This document shows positions 44,324-52,424 of a stretch of 64,000 bases of DNA, one piece after another. The first letter of the stretch is position 1, and each line of letters opens with the position of its first letter. The position numbers were made by a program, and so were the translations under genes. Origin of the DNA: Mycobacterium sp. M26 (GTDB lineage: Bacteria; Actinomycetota; Actinomycetes; Mycobacteriales; Mycobacteriaceae). The stretch is from contig NZ_LN929908.1 in the NCBI RefSeq assembly GCF_001494595.1, forward strand, positions 3,564,468-3,628,467, given 5' to 3'. Under the pieces are notes generated by a model. The model was not told the DNA's origin. It ran no database searches and saw only the letters and a program-made list of their open reading frames with translations.

Positions 44324-45304
44324 ATGTCACAGCAGGCAAGAGGCGAGATCGTGATCGAGGACCGCGGCTCGGTGCTGGTCGCAACACTGGACGGCGGGCC
44401 GCACAGCTTGTTCGGCGTCCAGATCGCCGACCAGCTCGATGCGTTGGTCGACCGGGCCGACAAAGATCCCAACGTGCACGCGGTGGTCTTCACCGGTGCG
44501 CGTGACGGCCGCTTCGTCAGCCACGCTGATGTCCGATGGCTGCAGGCCGAAGGTGCTGCCGTGCCGGAACTGCCCAGGCGCGCGGCCTCGGCAGTGCTGC
44601 GGATGGCCCGCGGCGTCGACCACGCCCGCGCACTGGATCCCGTGGTGCAAAAGACGCCGATGCGCGGTGTGGCCCAACTGGATCGACTGCACAACACATT
44701 CCTGCGGATGAACGGCAGCGGAGTCGTTTTCGTCGCGGCTCTCAACGGGTCCGCACTCGGTCTCGGCGCCGAGTTCGCGTGGGCGTGCGATCTGCGGATC
44801 ATGAGCGACGACGACACGTTCTTTATCGGCCAGCCCGAGGTCCTGCTGGGCATCATGCCCGGCGGCGGCGGTTCCCAACGGCTCCCCCGGCTGATCGGCA
44901 CGCACAAGGCGCTCGTCGCAATCCTCGAGGGCAAGCCGTTCTCGCCCGCGCAGGCGCTGGCCAACGGCGCGGTCGACGAAGTGGTCCCAACCGAGCACGT
45001 GGTGTCGCGGGCAGTGGAGGTGGCCGAATACCTCGGTCGGCGAAGCAAAGCGTCGATCCGGGCGATCAAACGCTCGGTCTACCTCGGTGGCTCGATGACG
45101 CTGCCGGAGGGTTTGCACATGGAACGCACCGAGTTCCTGGGCCTCGACCAGTCGACGCACGGCCAACAATTGATGTTGCAGTACCTCGACGACACCGAAT
45201 CCGTCGGCGAATTGCCGCTGTATCACGGCGATACCTACGAGCAAGCCCTGGAATCCGGCAGCGTACCGGCGATCGGCCGCAATGCCGCGGCGGTAACCCG
45301 ATGA
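44324..45304 (+). CDS. Enlarged crotonase (enoyl-CoA hydratase/isomerase family)
   Basis: A 326-residue crotonase-fold protein. The oxyanion-hole segments are FTGARDGRFVSHADVRWL and ALNGSALGLGAEFAWACDLRI, and PEVLLGIMPGGGGSQRLPRLIG is conserved. It is about 60 residues longer than typical hydratases because of an insert around residues 75-125 (LPRRAASAVLRMARGVDHARALDPVV). ATG 44324 is preceded by GGAAGGA. It is first in an operon with hydrolase, CoA ligase and GMC oxidase. Substrate unknown; hydration or C-C cleavage of a ring-derived acyl-CoA is plausible. Confidence 0.88.
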   Translation: MSQQARGEIVIEDRGSVLVATLDGGPHSLFGVQIADQLDALVDRADKDPNVHAVVFTGARDGRFVSHADVRWLQAEGAAVPELPRRAASAVLRMARGVDHARALDPVVQKTPMRGVAQLDRLHNTFLRMNGSGVVFVAALNGSALGLGAEFAWACDLRIMSDDDTFFIGQPEVLLGIMPGGGGSQRLPRLIGTHKALVAILEGKPFSPAQALANGAVDEVVPTEHVVSRAVEVAEYLGRRSKASIRAIKRSVYLGGSMTLPEGLHMERTEFLGLDQSTHGQQLMLQYLDDTESVGELPLYHGDTYEQALESGSVPAIGRNAAAVTR

Positions 45305-46215
45305 GCACGCCGTCGGTCAACCGTCATGATGTCTCGATACCGTCCGGCGCGGACACCTGCGCGGGCTGGCTCTACCTTCCCACTGGTGTGACCAAGCCAC
45401 CGGTCGTGATCCTGGGCCACGGCCTGGGCGCGACGCGGGAGATGCGCCTGGACGCCTTCGCCGAACGTTTCGCCGAGGCCGGCATCGCGGCGCTGGCCTT
45501 CACCTACCGCCACTTTGGCGACAGCACCGGCGAACCCCGGCAGCTACTGTCGATCAAGCGACAACTGGAGGACTGGGATGCCGTCATCGCTTATGTGAAG
45601 GGCCGGCCTGAGGTCGACGGCACCCGCATCGCGGTGTGGGGCAGCTCGTTCGGTGGCGGGCATGCGGTCACCGTCGCCTCACGGCATCCAGAGCTGAAAG
45701 CCGCTGTGGCGCAGTGTCCGTTCACCGATGGTCTGGCATCGGCGATGGCGTTGGGACCGCTGGCCTCGCTCAAGGTTCTTCCCCTGGTCGCCAAGGACTA
45801 CCTGTCGATCCTGCGTCGGCGTCCACCTGCGATGATTCCGCTGGCGGGCCCGCCCGGGTCGCTGGCTCTGATGAACGCGCCCGACGCTCTGCCCGGTTAC
45901 CAGGCCCTGCTACCGAAGAACAGCACGTTCCGCAACGAAGTCGCCGCCCGCGTGGCTCCGACGATCATGCGATATCGGCCCGGAAAACAGGCCCACAAGA
46001 TCGTGGCTCCAATCCTGTTCTGCATCAGCGACACCGACTCGGTCACCCCACCTCAAGAAACCGAGCGCTACGCCAGGACCGCACCCCGCGGTGAGATCAA
46101 GCACTACAGCGCAGGGCATTTCGAGTTCTACCTCGGCGACGCATTCGAGCAGCTGGTCTCCGACCAGGCCGCGTTCCTCACCCGGCACCTGCACCCGGTC
46201 ACATCGCCGTCATGA
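45301..46215 (+). CDS. Alpha/beta hydrolase (dienelactone-hydrolase-like)
   Basis: A 304-residue hydrolase. GHGLGATREM forms the oxyanion region, nucleophile Ser116 is in WGSSFGGGH, the acid is in CISDTDSVTP, and the base is His in SAGHFEFYLG. The start overlaps the crotonase stop (ATGA). The end TSPS-TGA overlaps the duplicated ligase start (ATGA at 46212). The sequence resembles X-Pro dipeptidyl-peptidase S15/dienelactone hydrolase-like esterases. Confidence 0.9.
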   Translation: MSTPSVNRHDVSIPSGADTCAGWLYLPTGVTKPPVVILGHGLGATREMRLDAFAERFAEAGIAALAFTYRHFGDSTGEPRQLLSIKRQLEDWDAVIAYVKGRPEVDGTRIAVWGSSFGGGHAVTVASRHPELKAAVAQCPFTDGLASAMALGPLASLKVLPLVAKDYLSILRRRPPAMIPLAGPPGSLALMNAPDALPGYQALLPKNSTFRNEVAARVAPTIMRYRPGKQAHKIVAPILFCISDTDSVTPPQETERYARTAPRGEIKHYSAGHFEFYLGDAFEQLVSDQAAFLTRHLHPVTSPS

Positions 46216-46359
46216 ACCTCGCCACGCTACCCGACCGCCGGGCCGCTGCGGATCCGGCCGGACCGGCGGTCGCCGACCTCAGGCAGCGGTTGACCAATGC
46301 CGAGCTGCGCGATCAGGGGAACGCCGCTGCACATCAACTGCGCGATAGCGGAATCGGCG
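46208..46359 (+). repeat. 152-bp tandem duplication, copy 1
   Basis: Bases 46208-46359 are repeated immediately at 46360-46511 with 151 of 152 identical; the only difference is G at 46318 versus T at 46470. The unit spans the hydrolase stop, the ATGA coupling junction and the first 49 codons of the CoA ligase. Confidence 0.97.
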
Positions 46360-46367
46360 CGTCATGA
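46212..46367 (+). pseudogene. 51-codon truncated duplicate of the CoA ligase 5' end
   Basis: From ATG 46212 the frame encodes the ligase N-terminus (MNLATLPDRRAAADP...) for 48 residues, then runs into the second copy out of frame and stops as GAS-TGA at 46365-46367. Because the unit length (152) is not a multiple of three, the copy cannot fuse to the ligase. Its stop overlaps the true ligase ATG (ATGA), so coupling from hydrolase to ligase would pass through this short peptide. One residue differs from the real N-terminus (Gly36 versus Val36). Confidence 0.85.
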
Positions 46368-46511
46368 ACCTCGCCACGCTACCCGACCGCCGGGCCGCTG
46401 CGGATCCGGCCGGACCGGCGGTCGCCGACCTCAGGCAGCGGTTGACCAATGCCGAGCTGCGCGATCAGGTGAACGCCGCTGCACATCAACTGCGCGATAG
46501 CGGAATCGGCG
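46360..46511 (+). repeat. 152-bp tandem duplication, copy 2
   Basis: The second copy directly abuts the first and continues into the intact ligase gene. It carries the functional ligase start at 46364. Near identity implies a recent event or slow loss in this strain. Confidence 0.97.
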
Positions 46512-47830
46512 TCGCGGACGTGGTTGCGGTGAAGCTGCGCAACCGCGTCGAGTTCGTCGTCGCCTTGTTCGCGGCCTGGCGGATAGGCGCGGCAGTCACC
46601 CCGGTCAACCCCGCACTCAACGATGGCGAGGTGGCCCGTCAACTCGCTGACTCCTCCGCACGGCTACTGGTGGTCGACGACGGCGGCGCGGCACCGATCG
46701 GAGCCGACGTACCCATCCTCACCGTTGGTGAACTGACCACCACGATCGACCGTTCCACACTCACTCCGCACGCAGATCCGCACGCCCTGGCGCTGTTGAT
46801 CTACACCAGCGGAACCACAGGCACCCCCAAGGGCGTCATGCTCGACCACGCCAACCTCGACGCAATGGCGGCCATGAGTCGCGATGCGCTGTCTCTCGGA
46901 CCCTCCGATCGCTGCCTGCTCATCCTGCCCCTGTTTCACGTCAACGGCATCGTCGTCAGTGTGGTCAATCCTCTGCTGGCCGGTGCCAGTGTCATGATCG
47001 CCGACAGGTTCGATCCCACGACGTTCTTCCCGGTGGTCGAAACCGAGAGGCCCACCTACTTCAGCGCGGTGCCGACCATCTACACCATGTTGGCCGCGCT
47101 GCCCGCGGACGTCACCCCGGATACTTCGTCGGTGCGGTTCGCGATCTGCGGTGCCGCACCTGCTTCGCCGGAGTTGTTGAGTCGCTTCGAATCCCGCTAT
47201 GGATTTCCGGTGATCGAGGGTTACGGACTGTCCGAGGGCACCTGCGCCTCCACGCTCAATCCCCCTGATCGCCCGCGCGCCGGGACTGTAGGCAAGGTGC
47301 TGCCGGGTCAGCGGATCCGGATCATCGACGGCACTGGGGCGGACGTCTCCACCGGTATCGATGGCGAGGTGCTGGTCGCCGGACCCAACGTCATGCGCGG
47401 CTACCTCGGACGTCCCGAGGACACCGCCCACACCGTCATCGACGGGTGGCTACACACCGGGGACATCGGCCACCTCGATAGCGACGGCTACCTGACCCTG
47501 ACCGGGCGTTCGAAGGACATGATCATCCGCGGCGGCGAGAACATCTATCCCCGCGAGATCGAGGATGTGCTGGCCGGCCATGCGTCGGTGCTGGAAGCCG
47601 CGGCGATCGGCGCACCCGACGAGAAATGGGGCGAGGTCGTGATCGCCTACGTCTCCCCGCGTCCAGATGCCACCGTCGATCCCGACGAGTTGCACGCACT
47701 GTGCGCGCGCAGCCTCGCCGGTTACAAGAGACCGACGAGGATCATTGTCACCGAGGCCATTCCGAAGAACGCCATCGGGAAGATCGACAAGACACCGCTG
47801 CGCGCCGCCCACGCCAAGGGAACGCCATGA
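46364..47830 (+). CDS. Acyl-CoA synthetase/ligase (class I adenylate-forming)
   Basis: A 488-residue AMP-binding enzyme that activates a carboxylic acid to its CoA thioester. The P-loop YTSGTTGTPKG is at residues 147-157. YGLSEGTCAS, DGWLHTGDIGHLD and the hinge GRSKDMIIRGGENIYPREIE are present, and the catalytic lysine is Lys473 in PKNAIGKIDK. It is relatively short, as in FadD3/FadD17-like or aryl-acid ligases. The start is in the second repeat copy; the stop overlaps the GMC gene (ATGA). In this cluster it likely activates a ring-cleavage acid. Confidence 0.93.
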   Translation: MNLATLPDRRAAADPAGPAVADLRQRLTNAELRDQVNAAAHQLRDSGIGVADVVAVKLRNRVEFVVALFAAWRIGAAVTPVNPALNDGEVARQLADSSARLLVVDDGGAAPIGADVPILTVGELTTTIDRSTLTPHADPHALALLIYTSGTTGTPKGVMLDHANLDAMAAMSRDALSLGPSDRCLLILPLFHVNGIVVSVVNPLLAGASVMIADRFDPTTFFPVVETERPTYFSAVPTIYTMLAALPADVTPDTSSVRFAICGAAPASPELLSRFESRYGFPVIEGYGLSEGTCASTLNPPDRPRAGTVGKVLPGQRIRIIDGTGADVSTGIDGEVLVAGPNVMRGYLGRPEDTAHTVIDGWLHTGDIGHLDSDGYLTLTGRSKDMIIRGGENIYPREIEDVLAGHASVLEAAAIGAPDEKWGEVVIAYVSPRPDATVDPDELHALCARSLAGYKRPTRIIVTEAIPKNAIGKIDKTPLRAAHAKGTP

Positions 47831-49452
47831 GCGACCTCGACTTCGACTGGCTGGTGATCGGGTCCGGTTTCGGCGGCAGTGTATCCGCATTGAGACTGTC
47901 CGAGAAAGGCTTTCGCGTCGGCGTGCTCGAACGCGGTCGGCGGTACCGGCCGGACGATCTGCCGTCATCAGCCTGGCAGTCCGACAAGTTCACCTGGGCG
48001 CCCAGGCTCGGCAAGCTCGGGATCATGCGCACCACGGTGTTCCGTCATATCGCCCTGCCCTCCCAAAGCGGGGTCGGCGGCGGCAGCCTCGTCTACGGCG
48101 GGGTGCTGTACCGCGCAAAGAAGGAGTTCTTCGACTCTCCCCAATGGAGCGAACTGGGCGACTGGGAGAGCCTGCTTGCCGCGCACTACGCCACCGCCGA
48201 GCGGATGCTGGGCGTCGGCCCCGTCCCGTTCGATTCCGTGCATCAGCAGTGGATCCGGGACATGGGACGGTACTTCGGCACCGAGAACACCGTCACCCGC
48301 GCACCAACCGGAGTCTTCTTCGGCGAGCCCGGAAAGACAGTGCCCGACCCGTACTTCGGCGGGGCGGGCCCCGATCGGACCGGCTGCACCCGCTGCGGTG
48401 CCTGCATGGTCGGCTGCAGAGTCGGCGCGGTGAACTCACTGACCCAGAACTACCTATGGTTCGCCGAACGCAACGGCGTACAGATCCTGCCCGAACATCA
48501 AGTCGTCGACGTAACCCCACTGGGTAACCCGGACGGCCGCGACGGATACCAGGTCACTACCGAACACCCTCGTGGGGGCCGACATCGCAATCGCCAGACC
48601 TACACCACCGGCGGGGTCGTCTTTGCCGGCGGAGCGCTGGGCACCAACGAACTGCTGGCCAATTGCAAACACGGCGGATCACTGCCCCGCATCAGCGATC
48701 GGCTCGGCCAATTGGTCCGCACCAACAGCGAATCCGTCCTCACGGTGCGGCTGCCCGAGGACCGCGGCACCTGGCGTGATGTCACCGCCAGCAGCAGCGT
48801 GCATGTCGACGCCGACACACATATCGAGTTCCTCACCTACGGTCCGAGGGCGGACATGCTCGGGCTGCTCTACACGGTGCTTGTCGGAGACGGCACCCGT
48901 GCCACCCGTCCGCTGAAGTGGCTCGCCGCCATCGCGGCCCACCCGATGCAGTGGCTGCGCACGCTATGGCCCGTCGGCTGGAGCCGTCGCATGGTGATGC
49001 TGTTGGTGATGCAGTCACACGACAACGCAATCGGCTTCCGTGCGCGCAAGCGACGCTTCGGCCGAGGCTACCGATTGGCCACCGTCCAGAACACGGACAG
49101 ACCGAACCCCACCTACATCGACATCGGCAACCAGGCAGCACGGTGGCTCGCCGAGCGCACCGGCGGCATCGCCCAGAGCAACATCCTCGAAGCTCTCGCC
49201 AACATCCCTACGACCGCGCACTTGCTCGGCGGCGCGGCCCTCGGCGCCGACGCGGCGCACGGTGTCGTGGACCAGAAGCTAAACGTCTACGGGTACCGGA
49301 ATATGCTGATCTGCGACGGTTCGGCGCTGCCGGCCAACCCGGGCGTCAACCCGGCCCTGACCATCACTGCCCTTGCGGAGTACGCGATGACGCACGTTCC
49401 AGCAGCGCAGCCCATCGCCGCGCCGATCACGTTCTCCACAGCCATCGACTGA
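47827..49452 (+). CDS. GMC-family FAD oxidoreductase, ChoD-like, with a four-cysteine motif
   Basis: A 541-residue flavoprotein. The FAD loop is GSGFGGS (12-18) and GGGSLVYGGVLYRA contacts the flavin. The C-terminal GMC signature DGSALPANPGVNPALTITALAEY is present. The layout is that of cholesterol-oxidase-like ChoD proteins. Residues 187-197 hold C-x2-C-x2-C-x3-C (GCTRCGACMVGC), a ferredoxin-like cluster motif near the middle of the chain. It overlaps the ligase stop. It probably oxidises an alcohol on a polycyclic or alicyclic substrate and may pass electrons through an Fe-S cluster. Confidence 0.9.
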   Translation: MSDLDFDWLVIGSGFGGSVSALRLSEKGFRVGVLERGRRYRPDDLPSSAWQSDKFTWAPRLGKLGIMRTTVFRHIALPSQSGVGGGSLVYGGVLYRAKKEFFDSPQWSELGDWESLLAAHYATAERMLGVGPVPFDSVHQQWIRDMGRYFGTENTVTRAPTGVFFGEPGKTVPDPYFGGAGPDRTGCTRCGACMVGCRVGAVNSLTQNYLWFAERNGVQILPEHQVVDVTPLGNPDGRDGYQVTTEHPRGGRHRNRQTYTTGGVVFAGGALGTNELLANCKHGGSLPRISDRLGQLVRTNSESVLTVRLPEDRGTWRDVTASSSVHVDADTHIEFLTYGPRADMLGLLYTVLVGDGTRATRPLKWLAAIAAHPMQWLRTLWPVGWSRRMVMLLVMQSHDNAIGFRARKRRFGRGYRLATVQNTDRPNPTYIDIGNQAARWLAERTGGIAQSNILEALANIPTTAHLLGGAALGADAAHGVVDQKLNVYGYRNMLICDGSALPANPGVNPALTITALAEYAMTHVPAAQPIAAPITFSTAID

Positions 49453-49469
49453 GGACAGAGGTCTCGACC

Positions 49470-50207
49470 ATGCCCAAGCCCGCCAAGGCGGCAACGAGTC
49501 CCACCGCCGACGGCAAGCGCAAGGAGCCGGTCACCCGTCTCGATAACGAACAGGCCATCAGTCATCTGGTGGCGGCGGCTATCGAACTGCTGGCCGTCGA
49601 TGGACCTACTGCGATCAAGGTCCGCACCGTCGCAGAGGCCGCGGGTCTGTCCACTATCGCGGTGTATCACCACCTGGGCGGACTGCCCGAATTGGTCGCT
49701 GCCGTCGTCGACCAGGGCTTCCGCGACCTCGGCGATGCCTTGCTGCAGGTGCCGACCACCGAAGACCCCGCGACCGCCCTCTTCGCGATGGCGCTGGCGT
49801 CGCGTCGGTTCGCTCGGGCGAACCCGCACCTCTACGACCTGATGTTCGGTCTGTCGACCCGTGGCAGCTACCGACCGTTGCCGTCTCCCGAGTCCACAGC
49901 GCAGGGCCGCAGTGACAACTTCCAACTGGCCTACTCCCACCTCGCCAATGCCTGTGGGCGTCTGATGGCCAGCGGTCGAGTCAGCGCGCCGCAGGATTCC
50001 GAAACCGTTGCCCCGCAACTGTGGAGTGCGGTCCACGGAATGGTCACCCTCGAACTCGGCGGCCACCTCTCGACATTCGACGACCCCGTACACCAGGTTC
50101 TGCTGCCGATGATGACCAACATCCTCGTGGGCTTGGGAGACGATCGCGACGCGGCGAACGCATCCCACGAGGCCGCCCTGGACCTGGCGCCACCTGAACA
50201 CCAGTAG
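49470..50207 (+). CDS. TetR-family regulator (second of the cluster)
   Basis: A 245-residue TetR protein with a basic tail (residues 1-25) before the helix-turn-helix (about 47-70, VRTVAEAAGLSTIAVYHHLGGLPELV). The C-terminal part carries WSAVHGMVTLELGG, the WHG-type ligand domain. ATG 49470 follows GAGG. It lies 17 bases after the GMC gene, so it is part of the operon it may control through the 41-bp palindrome at 44267. Confidence 0.9.
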   Translation: MPKPAKAATSPTADGKRKEPVTRLDNEQAISHLVAAAIELLAVDGPTAIKVRTVAEAAGLSTIAVYHHLGGLPELVAAVVDQGFRDLGDALLQVPTTEDPATALFAMALASRRFARANPHLYDLMFGLSTRGSYRPLPSPESTAQGRSDNFQLAYSHLANACGRLMASGRVSAPQDSETVAPQLWSAVHGMVTLELGGHLSTFDDPVHQVLLPMMTNILVGLGDDRDAANASHEAALDLAPPEHQ

Positions 50208-50258
50208 CCGATCCCAGGCAACACTGAAGCCCACTACAGCCACGGAGGAAGCGGACCC

Positions 50259-50759
50259 ATGCGCTACCGCGATCAGCCCACCGTCGAAGCCACCCAACGA
50301 CTGTCCTGTGACACCGAGACCGCCTGGCGGTACGTCACCGACATCACCTTGCCGGCACGGGTCTCCACCGAACTGGCAGGCGTGGAATGGCTTGATGGCG
50401 CCGACCACGTGGCGGTTGGCGCCCGCTTCACAGGCCGCAATAAGCACGAGGCCCTCGGCGAGTGGGAAACCATCTGCGAGATCACCGAAGTCGAACCCGG
50501 TCGACGATGGGTGTGGAATGTCATCCACCCCGCCGGCGTGGGGGCGACGTGGGGATTCGAGGTCGAGGCGTCCTCGCAGGGGTCGATCGTGCGTCAGTGG
50601 GCCCGGATGGGTCCGGCGCCATCAGGACTGACGTTCGCCATCACCGCCCAGCCCGACAAAGAAGCCCGCATCGTCGCGCGCCGCCTGGAGGAGTGGCTGA
50701 CCAACATGCGCGCGAACCTGGCCTACATCGCCGAGCAGACGGGCGGCGGCTCACAGTGA
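50259..50759 (+). CDS. SRPBCC (START-like) family protein
   Basis: A 166-residue hydrophobic-pocket protein of the polyketide cyclase/START superfamily. It starts RYRDQPTVEATQRLSCDTETAWRYVTDI, continues with GARFTGRNKHEALGEWETICEITEVEPGRRWVWNVI, and ends in a C-terminal amphipathic helix EARIVARRLEEWLTNMRANLAYIAEQ. AGGAAG precedes ATG 50259. It probably binds or cyclises a hydrophobic intermediate. The stop overlaps the LLM gene. Confidence 0.87.
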   Translation: MRYRDQPTVEATQRLSCDTETAWRYVTDITLPARVSTELAGVEWLDGADHVAVGARFTGRNKHEALGEWETICEITEVEPGRRWVWNVIHPAGVGATWGFEVEASSQGSIVRQWARMGPAPSGLTFAITAQPDKEARIVARRLEEWLTNMRANLAYIAEQTGGGSQ

Positions 50760-51784
50760 GGATCGGTTTGGTGGTCGAACCGCGACTGCCCGGATCCGCT
50801 GAATTCGCCAGGAGGGCTGAACAACTCGGCGTCGACTCCCTGTGGGTACCCGAGGTGTGGGGCTATGACGCCCTCACCGGATTGGCCTACCTGGCCGCGT
50901 GCACCGAAAAAATCCGGCTCGGAACCTTCGTCGTCCAACTGGGTTCGCGCTCTCCCGCCCTCCTGGCCACCTCAGCTCTGAGCCTGCAGGAAATGTCCGA
51001 CGGCCGATTCCTGCTCGGCATCGGAACGTCCGGGCCCCGAGTCATGGAAGGTTGGCACGGCGTCCGATTCCACCATCCCGTCCAGACCACCCGGGAGACC
51101 GTGGAGATCATTCGCATCATCTCCGGCGGCGGTCGCCTCGAGCACGAGGGCGAGATCTATCCCCTGCCCCTGCCCGACAGCAGAGGCGCCGCCCTACAGC
51201 CCCTGGTGCGCCCCCGGCCGGTGCCGATCTACAACGCCGCGATGGGCCCAAAGAACCTGCGCCTCACCGGCGAAGTCGCCGACGGCTGGTTGGGCAACCT
51301 CTTCATCCCCGAATCCGCCGAAACGTTCCTCGACCCCCTGCGGGAAGGCGCGGAGTCGGCGGGGCGCCCCCTGGCCGAACTCGACCTTGTCGCCCCAGTC
51401 GCCGTTGAGTTTCACGAGAGCGCCCAAGACACCGCCGCTGCGGCCCGCCGCCACGCCGACGGATACGCCTTCACCATCGGCGCCATGGGAGCCGGTGGAA
51501 CGAACTTCTACAACGACGCCATTACCCGGCTGGGCTACGCCGAACAGGTCGCCGAAGTCAGCCGGCTGTGGCAATCGGGGCACCGCGACGAGGCCCGCGC
51601 CGCTGTTCCACTCGATCTTGGCCGACTCACCAATCTTCTCGGCAGCACGACCGAAATCGCCGAGCGCATCAACGCCTACCGGGGCACCGGCATCAACACC
51701 CTGCTCGCCAAAATCGACGGCGACCACAACCACCAGCTGCACACCATCGAGCGCCTACTGGAAGCGGTTGCGCTCAGCCGCTAG
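50756..51784 (+). CDS. LLM-class F420-dependent oxidoreductase
   Basis: A 342-residue luciferase-like TIM-barrel enzyme with IGLVVEPRLPG, GVDSLWVPEVWGYDALTGLAYLAA, GTFVVQLGSRSPALLATSALSLQEMSDGRFLLGIGTSGPRV and PVPIYNAAMGPKNLRLTGEVADGWLGNLF. These match the F420-dependent N5,N10-methylene-H4MPT reductase-like branch. GTG 50756 overlaps the SRPBCC stop (GTGA). It closes the catabolic cluster, converging on ssrA. A hydride-transfer step with F420 is likely; the substrate is unknown. Confidence 0.9.
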   Translation: MRIGLVVEPRLPGSAEFARRAEQLGVDSLWVPEVWGYDALTGLAYLAACTEKIRLGTFVVQLGSRSPALLATSALSLQEMSDGRFLLGIGTSGPRVMEGWHGVRFHHPVQTTRETVEIIRIISGGGRLEHEGEIYPLPLPDSRGAALQPLVRPRPVPIYNAAMGPKNLRLTGEVADGWLGNLFIPESAETFLDPLREGAESAGRPLAELDLVAPVAVEFHESAQDTAAAARRHADGYAFTIGAMGAGGTNFYNDAITRLGYAEQVAEVSRLWQSGHRDEARAAVPLDLGRLTNLLGSTTEIAERINAYRGTGINTLLAKIDGDHNHQLHTIERLLEAVALSR

Positions 51785-51797
51785 CCGTGACGTTGCC

Positions 51798-51832
51798 AAA
51801 CAAAACAGGCCAGGCCTTTCGGCCTGGCCTGT
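51798..51832 (-). terminator. Intrinsic terminator of ssrA
   Basis: On the minus strand a 12-bp perfect stem ACAGGCCAGGCC/GGCCTGGCCTGT with a GAAA tetraloop is followed by TTTGTTT. It lies nine bases past the tmRNA 3' end. The T-tail is on the ssrA side, although the stem may also stop the convergent LLM transcript. Confidence 0.9.
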
Positions 51833-51841
51833 CTCTCTCGG

Positions 51842-52207
51842 TGGAGCTGCCGGGAATTGAACCCGGGTCCTACGGCATTCCCTCGAGGCTTCTCCGTGCG
51901 CAGTTCGCTATGCCTCTACTTGGATCTCCTGATCACGCGAACAAGTCAGGATGACGATCCCAGTCGCTGTTTGATGTCCCCACGGGTCCCGCGACCGAAC
52001 CCGTAGGTTTGTCCCTCTAGCTGATGCCAGGGTCCGGGCCGAGGGCGCTCCCGGTCTGACAGACACACCGTCGCTTAGGCAGCGAGGGCGTAGTCGCGCT
52101 GATGAGAATCGGCGCTTAATTGGTTGCAACGACGCTTACGGTGGTCATTTGCCTGCACCGGCACGCTTCCCTTGATTCGATGCGCGAAGTCGAAACCGTT
52201 CAGCCCC
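51842..52207 (-). ncRNA. ssrA: tmRNA
   Basis: A 366-base one-piece tmRNA. The 5' end GGGGCTGAACGGTTTCGACT and the 3' end GGTTCAATTCCCGGCAGCTCCA form the tRNA-Ala-like acceptor and T arm; CCA is not encoded. The tag frame at 52075-52113 (minus) encodes ADSHQRDYALAA followed by TAA. It rescues stalled ribosomes with SmpB, which is encoded 4 kb away at 56125. The tag matches other mycobacteria. Confidence 0.97.
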
Positions 52208-52245
52208 TCGCACCCCGGCCGACGTTCGACCGGACTTTCCATCGT

Positions 52246-52264
52246 ACGCGGTGTACAACCGCGT
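52246..52264. promoter_or_regulatory. Inverted repeat upstream of ssrA
   Basis: A 19-bp inverted repeat, ACGCGGT-5-ACCGCGT on the minus strand with centre TGTAC, sits 39 bases before the mature 5' end of ssrA and overlaps a -10-like TACGAT (minus strand). It may be an operator or part of the pre-tmRNA promoter. Confidence 0.4.
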
Positions 52265-52396
52265 CACGAAGCACATTAATCCCGGCCACCGACAGCCCCG
52301 TACCCCACGCACCCGCCGAGATCGACGTATTGGTGCACCTGACCTGGGCTTTTTCCGCCCGTCTGTTGGTTTCGGCGAAATGGGGAGCACAAAATG

Positions 52397-52424
52397 AGAC
52401 TTTGTCTATAGTGAGACTGTGTCT
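52397..52424. promoter_or_regulatory. Double operator overlapping the TetR start
   Basis: Two copies of the palindrome AGAC-3-GTCT (52397-52407 AGACTTTGTCT; 52414-52424 AGACTGTGTCT) lie 17 bp apart, on the same face of the helix within 1-2 turns. The second covers the GTG start. They flank the -10 box TATAGT, so the TetR encoded here probably represses itself. Confidence 0.7.
52407..52412 (+). promoter_or_regulatory. -10 box for a leaderless TetR mRNA
   Basis: TATAGT ends seven bases before the G of GTG 52419. Mycobacterial promoters start about seven bases after the -10, so the message would begin at the start codon. No ribosome-binding sequence is present. Confidence 0.55.
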
